A stretch of DNA of 64,000 nt from Notamacropus eugenii (Eukaryota; Chordata; Mammalia; Diprotodontia; Macropodidae): the NCBI RefSeq assembly GCF_028372415.1, contig NC_092872.1, forward strand, positions 515,902,224 through 515,966,223, given 5' to 3'. Below the pieces are notes generated by a model. The model was not told the DNA's origin, made no database searches, and was given only the letters and a program-made list of their open reading frames with translations. Below, in pieces: positions 60,140 to 64,000 of this stretch; within the stretch, counting starts at the first letter, position 1; each line of letters begins with the position of its first letter. A program made the position numbers and the translations under genes.

Positions 60140-60520
60140 GATTATTATTATTATAGTAACATATTTTCATAGCACTTCAAAGTTTGCAAAGTAGTTTCCT
60201 ACCAACAAATCTGTGAGATAGCTGGTGTGAGTATTTTCATCTACATTTTACATTTATCCAAGACTTAAGGCAGTAGGCGTGACTATCCCAGAGTTACCCA
60301 TTAGGGCAGCAGAAAGGGTGCAGGCTCCCAGATCTGATACTTATTATCTATAAGATCCTGAGCAAACCACCTCTCTCAGACTGGTTTTCTTATATGTAAA
60401 ATGGGGATAGGGTGGGGAAAATATCATCAACTATAGTACCTACCTCACAGCGTTGTTGTGAGGATTAAATGAGATAATGTCTATAAAGCACATTGTAAAG
60501 AGAAAAGAAAAAACAAGTCC
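60140..60520. repeat. MIR-type SINEs, antisense then sense
   Basis: 60165-60300 is antisense (TTTTCATAGCACTTCAAAGTTTGCAAAGTAG). 60310-60500 is sense (AAAGGGTGCAGGCTCCCAG, CCTGAGCAAACCACCTCTCTCAG, TATGTAAAATGGGG, CCTCACAGCGTTGTTGTGAGGATTAAATGAG). Confidence 0.65.
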
Positions 60521-60689
60521 TATTGTAACTGATAAAGCAGGACATAAATGTCCATAATTATTAGCATTTTAGCAATATTAATAATGATAATAAATGCCAT
60601 GGAATTTGAGTCAAAAGAACATGCCCCAAACCTCAGATAGGTACTAATTACATAGGTCAGAGACTCAGATCTGAGCTCTTTAGGGGTTC

Positions 60690-61850
60690 TTTAGTCTGGC
60701 AGTCAGTTAATAAGCATTTTTAAGCACCTATGTGCCAGGTATTGTGCTAAATATTGAGGATACAAAAAGAGGTAAAAAGCCTTCTCTGCCCTCAAGGAGT
60801 TCACCAGTCTAATGGAGAAATCAGCAAACAAATAAATATGTACAAACAAGCTAAATGCAGGATAAATAGGAAATAAAGAGAAGGCACTAGAAAGAGGGGC
60901 TGGGAAAGGCTTCCTGTAGAAAATGGACCTTTATTTGGCCTTGAAGGAGCTTGGGGATCAGGGAGATAGAGTACTCTAGGCATGGGGAACAGTCAGAGAA
61001 AATGCTCAGAGCTGAGAAAGAGTGTCTTGTTTGTGGAACAGCAAGGAGACACTGGTCATTGAATTAAAGAGTACATGGTAGGGAATAAGACATAAGAAGA
61101 CTGGAAAGGTGGGGTGAGGCATTAGGCTACAAGAGAGCTTTGAACACCAGAGGATATAATCCTGAAGGTGACAGGAAATCACTGATAGGGAGTTTATTGG
61201 GTGACATGGTCAGGCCTGTACTTCAGGAAAATCATTTTGGTGTATGAATAGAGAATGGATTGCAGTGGGGACAGAACTGAGGCAAGCAGACCCATCAGCA
61301 GGCTATTGCAATAATCTAAAGCAAGAGGTGCTGAGGACATGTGCCAGGGTGGTGACAGTATCAAAGAGAAGGAGGTGTATTCAAGATATGTTGCAAAGGT
61401 GAAATTGATAGGCCTTAACTATACATTGGATATGGGAAGTGAGAGATAATGAGGAGCTGAGTATGACACCAAGATTTCAAGGATGGTAGTGCCCTTAACA
61501 GTAACAGGGAAGTTTGAAGGGGATTGAGAGGGAGGAGATTAGAGGGAAAAAATCATGAATTCTGTTTTGGATATGTTGCATTGAAGATGTCTACTAGATA
61601 TCCAGTTTGAGATGTCTAATAGGTAGTTAGAGATGTGAGCTGGTGGCAGCTTTGCAGAATGCAGCATGAAGATGATAATTAATCCATGCGAGCTAAAGAT
61701 CATCAGGTGAAGCAGTAGCAGAAGAGAAGAGAGCTCAGGACAGAGTCTTGTGGGATATCAATGATTTCAGGGCATGACCTGGGTAAGGATACTGAAAAGG
61801 AGAATAAGAAGTGATCTGATGGGTAGGAGGAGAGCCAGGAGAGAGTGGTC
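60690..61850 (+). repeat. old mammalian interspersed repeat, longest copy (about 1.1 kb)
   Basis: Starts TTAATAAGCATTTTTAAGCACCTATGTGCCAGG and runs through CTTCTCTGCCCTCAAGGAGTTC, GAAAGGCTTCCTGTAGAAAATGG, GGAACAGCAAGGAGACACTGG, CAGGAAATCACTGATAGG, GGCTATTGCAATAATCTAAAGC, ATTCTGTTTTGGATATGTTGC and AGTCTTGTGGGATATCAATGATTTC to GGAGAGAGTGGTC. The same order is seen in fragments at 31840, 34455, 35955, 41700 and 57620. I know this type from many mammals but will not name it without RepeatMasker. Confidence 0.65.
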
Positions 61851-61985
61851 TTATTTTACAGATAAGGAAACTGAGGCTCAGAAAGATTAGGCGACTTGCT
61901 CAGCCAAGGTCACAAAGCTAATATTATAGACAGGATCTGAACCGAGGTCTTCTTGGCTCCAAGTCCAGGATTCTATCTCTCACTC
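61851..61985 (-). repeat. MIR / tRNA-headed SINE fragment
   Basis: TTTTACAGATAAGGAAACTGAGGCTC, CTTGCTCAGCCAAGGTCACAAAGC, CAGGATCTGAACCGAGGTCTTC, GATTCTATCTCTCACTC: antisense order. Confidence 0.7.
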
Positions 61986-62409
61986 TCTCTCCCTAATGAT
62001 CCTATACACCTACTTCCATGCTAGTGACTAAGACCATCCTTTTCCAGGATGTGGAACTCTTGACTGCATAGAGTTCTTGATTCTAGTCTCTTATGTTCCT
62101 GCCTTCACTTCCTATTTGCTCTATCTACTCCAAAATTCTGATCTTTTTCTTTCTAGTACTAACTTGGTGACCAAACTACACTGATTTAGACTAGATATAA
62201 AAGCTTGGTTTGGTGTTCTTAGAATTTTATTATACTCTCAATTCCAATTACCATGGCCCTAGTAGCTTAGCAGAAAAGCCAAACCCCAATCCCTATCCTA
62301 ATTAAAAATATAATGGGCCCAAAGATTGCACCACCTTAGGTATCTAGGAAAGATGGGATTCCCAATCTAAACAAAGGGGATAATGATAAAGTTTATACTT
62401 GTCATAATG

Positions 62410-62590
62410 GAAAAAGCACTGGTTCTTGAACCAGACCCGAATAAATTCAGTTATGGGCTCCTTATCTGACTATTTGCCACCACATATAAATCATCTCCCT
62501 TCTCTGGCCCTCAGTTTCTTCAAACGTAAAATAAGATGGTTGGGGTAAATGATCTCTAGGGTCTCTTCCATTCTAAATTCTTACATCCTA
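62410..62590 (+). repeat. MIR / CORE-SINE fragment
   Basis: AAAGCACTGGTTCTTGAACCAGACC, TCATCTCCCTTCTCTGGCCCTCAGTTTC, AACGTAAAATAAGATGG, GGTAAATGATCTCTAGGGTCTCTTCC. Confidence 0.65.
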
Positions 62591-63589
62591 TGCCTAATAT
62601 TTTCATAGCCAACAGCTAATGTCCAGCAATGTCTAATCTCCAAAAAAGATGAACACATTAATAGATTTTCTTGACACATTTTTCTCAAGCTAATGGTCTG
62701 TTTGTTTATTTGGTTGCCCTAATTAAAACCTCAGGATCATTAAGACAGTGTTGAAAATGACAATCAGCCTTGAAGACAAAAAGGTAAACAGGAGCACAAC
62801 TTACCCCTTTTACGAAGCTCCACAAGAGTCACTAAAGTGTGCCAACAGTGCCTGATGGAGTCAGCAGTCATTAGTTAAATAAGGAAATAAGGACTAGAAT
62901 TTACTCTAGTAGAAATCCTCAATCTCAGAAGCCCCACTTAGGACATTTTATCCTCAGGCCTCTGACTCACTAACCAGAGGCACTGAACTAAAATTCTCCC
63001 ATAGGAGAAAGATATGGCCCAGTACCTTGTCTTTAGAGGCTACTGAATGAAAGAAGATCTCAGGTCCTTTGCCAATCATTAATTGTTCCTCCTTCTCAGC
63101 CCTGAGCGAACTGTGCTAGGGAAATGGACTTATAGCAATGCATGGATCCTTCAACTCCCTCCCCTAGTAAAAAACAGTCTGAACCCAACCTAACATCCTG
63201 GTTCCCCAACCACTCGACTTACTCCAAGCTCTAGTCCTGTCCTGTCACAGTTTCTTCCCAAAGTGTATAATAAGCAAGCTCAGAAATACCATCCTGGCTC
63301 TCTAAAAGACCAAAGCCCTTGGCAGAATAGTACCAGGCTAATGGACCTACAGAGGGACCTAAGGGCACAAAGCCTCAGCCTGAAGAGCAGTTGTTGTGTT
63401 TACCTGTTAGTGACTTAATTGATTAAATCTCTGTTGGTCACATACACCGCCAGAGGATTAATAAACTCAATGTATATGGCCCGTTTACAAGACAATTCAT
63501 GCTAATATGCTTTTTTAAAATCACATTTTGTCCATTTGAGCCTCTTCAGTATGAAAAGAGTCTGTTACCAAGGTTGAGAAAATAACATG
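62591..63589. other. intergenic DNA without recognised features
   Basis: One kilobase in which I see no gene, RNA or named repeat. Confidence 0.4.
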
Positions 63590-63696
63590 GGAGAAAGGGA
63601 GAGAGTGGGAGGGAAATGAAAGAAACAAAGGGGGAGGGAGTGAGGGAGAGGGAGAGGGAGAGGGGGAGGGACAGGGACAGGGACAGGGAGAGGGAC

Positions 63697-63748
<52 letters not shown>
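63590..63748. repeat. polypurine tract: GGGAGA / GGGACA units then (GA)n
   Basis: The plus strand is almost pure purine for about 160 bases: irregular GGGAGAAAGGG, then GGGAGA and GGGACA units, then at least 23 GA dinucleotides ending at 63748. It abuts the 3' tail of the SINE at 63749 exactly. The long low-complexity frames on both strands here are repeat translation. Confidence 0.95.
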
Positions 63749-63750
<2 letters not shown>

Positions 63751-64000
63751 GTTGTTTATTCTTTGTTCTCAAAGAGGACCATGGCATCAGGAAGATGATG
63801 CCATGACTTGCAAGTGAATTGGATTTAAGTGAGGGAGAGCTGTGCAAAGTCACCAGCCTCACACTCTCCTCTAGAGCCATCTGGGTCCAGTGCCAAGATA
63901 TAGCTTAGGACAACTGAAGATGGCCCCAGATGCAGTGTGAGACCTTGGCCTTTTTAAATTAAGGTCTTTCCCAAGTCTCAGTTTGACTGAAGCAACACCT
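63749..64000 (-). mobile_element. SINE with RTE tail, running off the window
   Basis: On the minus strand the tail reads TGGTCCTCTTTGAGAACAAAG...AACAA, preceded by CATGGCATCATC, AATTCACTTGCAAGTCATGG, GGTGACTTTGCACAGCTCTCC, GATGGCTCTAGAGGAG and GGCCATCTTCAGTTGTCC. The body is that of the 59428-59728 SINE, but the part towards 64000 (AAAAAGGCCAAGGTCTCACACTGC, GCTTCAGTCAAACTGAGAC) differs, so it is a different or longer subtype. Its 5' end lies outside the window. Confidence 0.8.

Noticed and set aside
63521..63880. 119-codon minus-strand Ser/Leu/Pro-rich frame
   Set aside because: Direct translation of the (GA)n/(TC)n microsatellite and the flanking SINE.

Overview
The window is a piece of a mammalian, very probably marsupial, nuclear chromosome holding one protein-coding gene and a long repeat-filled flank. 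The gene is ADNP (activity-dependent neuroprotector homeobox), on the + strand and essentially complete apart from its upstream promoter. The marsupial call rests on the repeats: tRNA-headed SINEs whose heads read (on their own strand) GGGGCAGCTAGGTGG..., found here with two kinds of LINE-type 3' tail (BovB-like and another RTE type), a 7SL-derived SINE, marsupial-style L1 3' ends, and old MIR/L2/CR1-L3 fragments. The species cannot be fixed from sequence alone.

Layout. 1-172 is the non-coding first exon in a GC-rich CpG island (about 1-700), with donor GTAAGG at 173. A possible small non-coding exon 2 lies at 5629-5681. The first coding exon is 21441-21553 (ATG at 21446), the second 24737-24829, and the large last coding exon starts at 26558 with the stop at 29729-29731. 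Joined, they encode 1124 residues: nine C2H2 zinc fingers, the NAP octapeptide at 354-361, a 19-alanine run at 430-448, a KKRK nuclear-localisation cluster at 745, a homeodomain at about 776-836, a PxVxL HP1-binding motif at 837 and an acidic tail with repeated tryptophan motifs. The 3' UTR continues to a poly(A) signal at 30777, with possible alternatives at 30305 and 31077. Introns hold mainly MIR/CORE-SINE, L2-like and L1 fragments, one hAT-type MITE and an antisense 7SL-derived SINE.

From about 31.1 kb to the end (33 kb) I find no convincing gene. In human the neighbour on this side is BCAS4, in tail-to-tail orientation, but I could not recognise any of its exons. The stretch is layered transposon debris: hAT MITEs with 8-bp target duplications inserted into older repeats, L1 3' ends on both strands, a degenerate L1-like LINE of about 4 kb, an L2-type ORF2 fragment abutted by an RTE LINE 3' end, CR1/L3 reverse-transcriptase pieces, several tRNA-headed SINEs, an old mammalian repeat of about 1.1 kb, and a 160-bp polypurine tract next to a SINE tail.

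I did not find a new multi-gene system. The observations most worth following are the polyalanine expansion in ADNP, the RTE tail shared between a LINE and SINEs of the window, the near-palindromic hAT MITE, and the 7SL-derived SINE that keeps part of the S domain.
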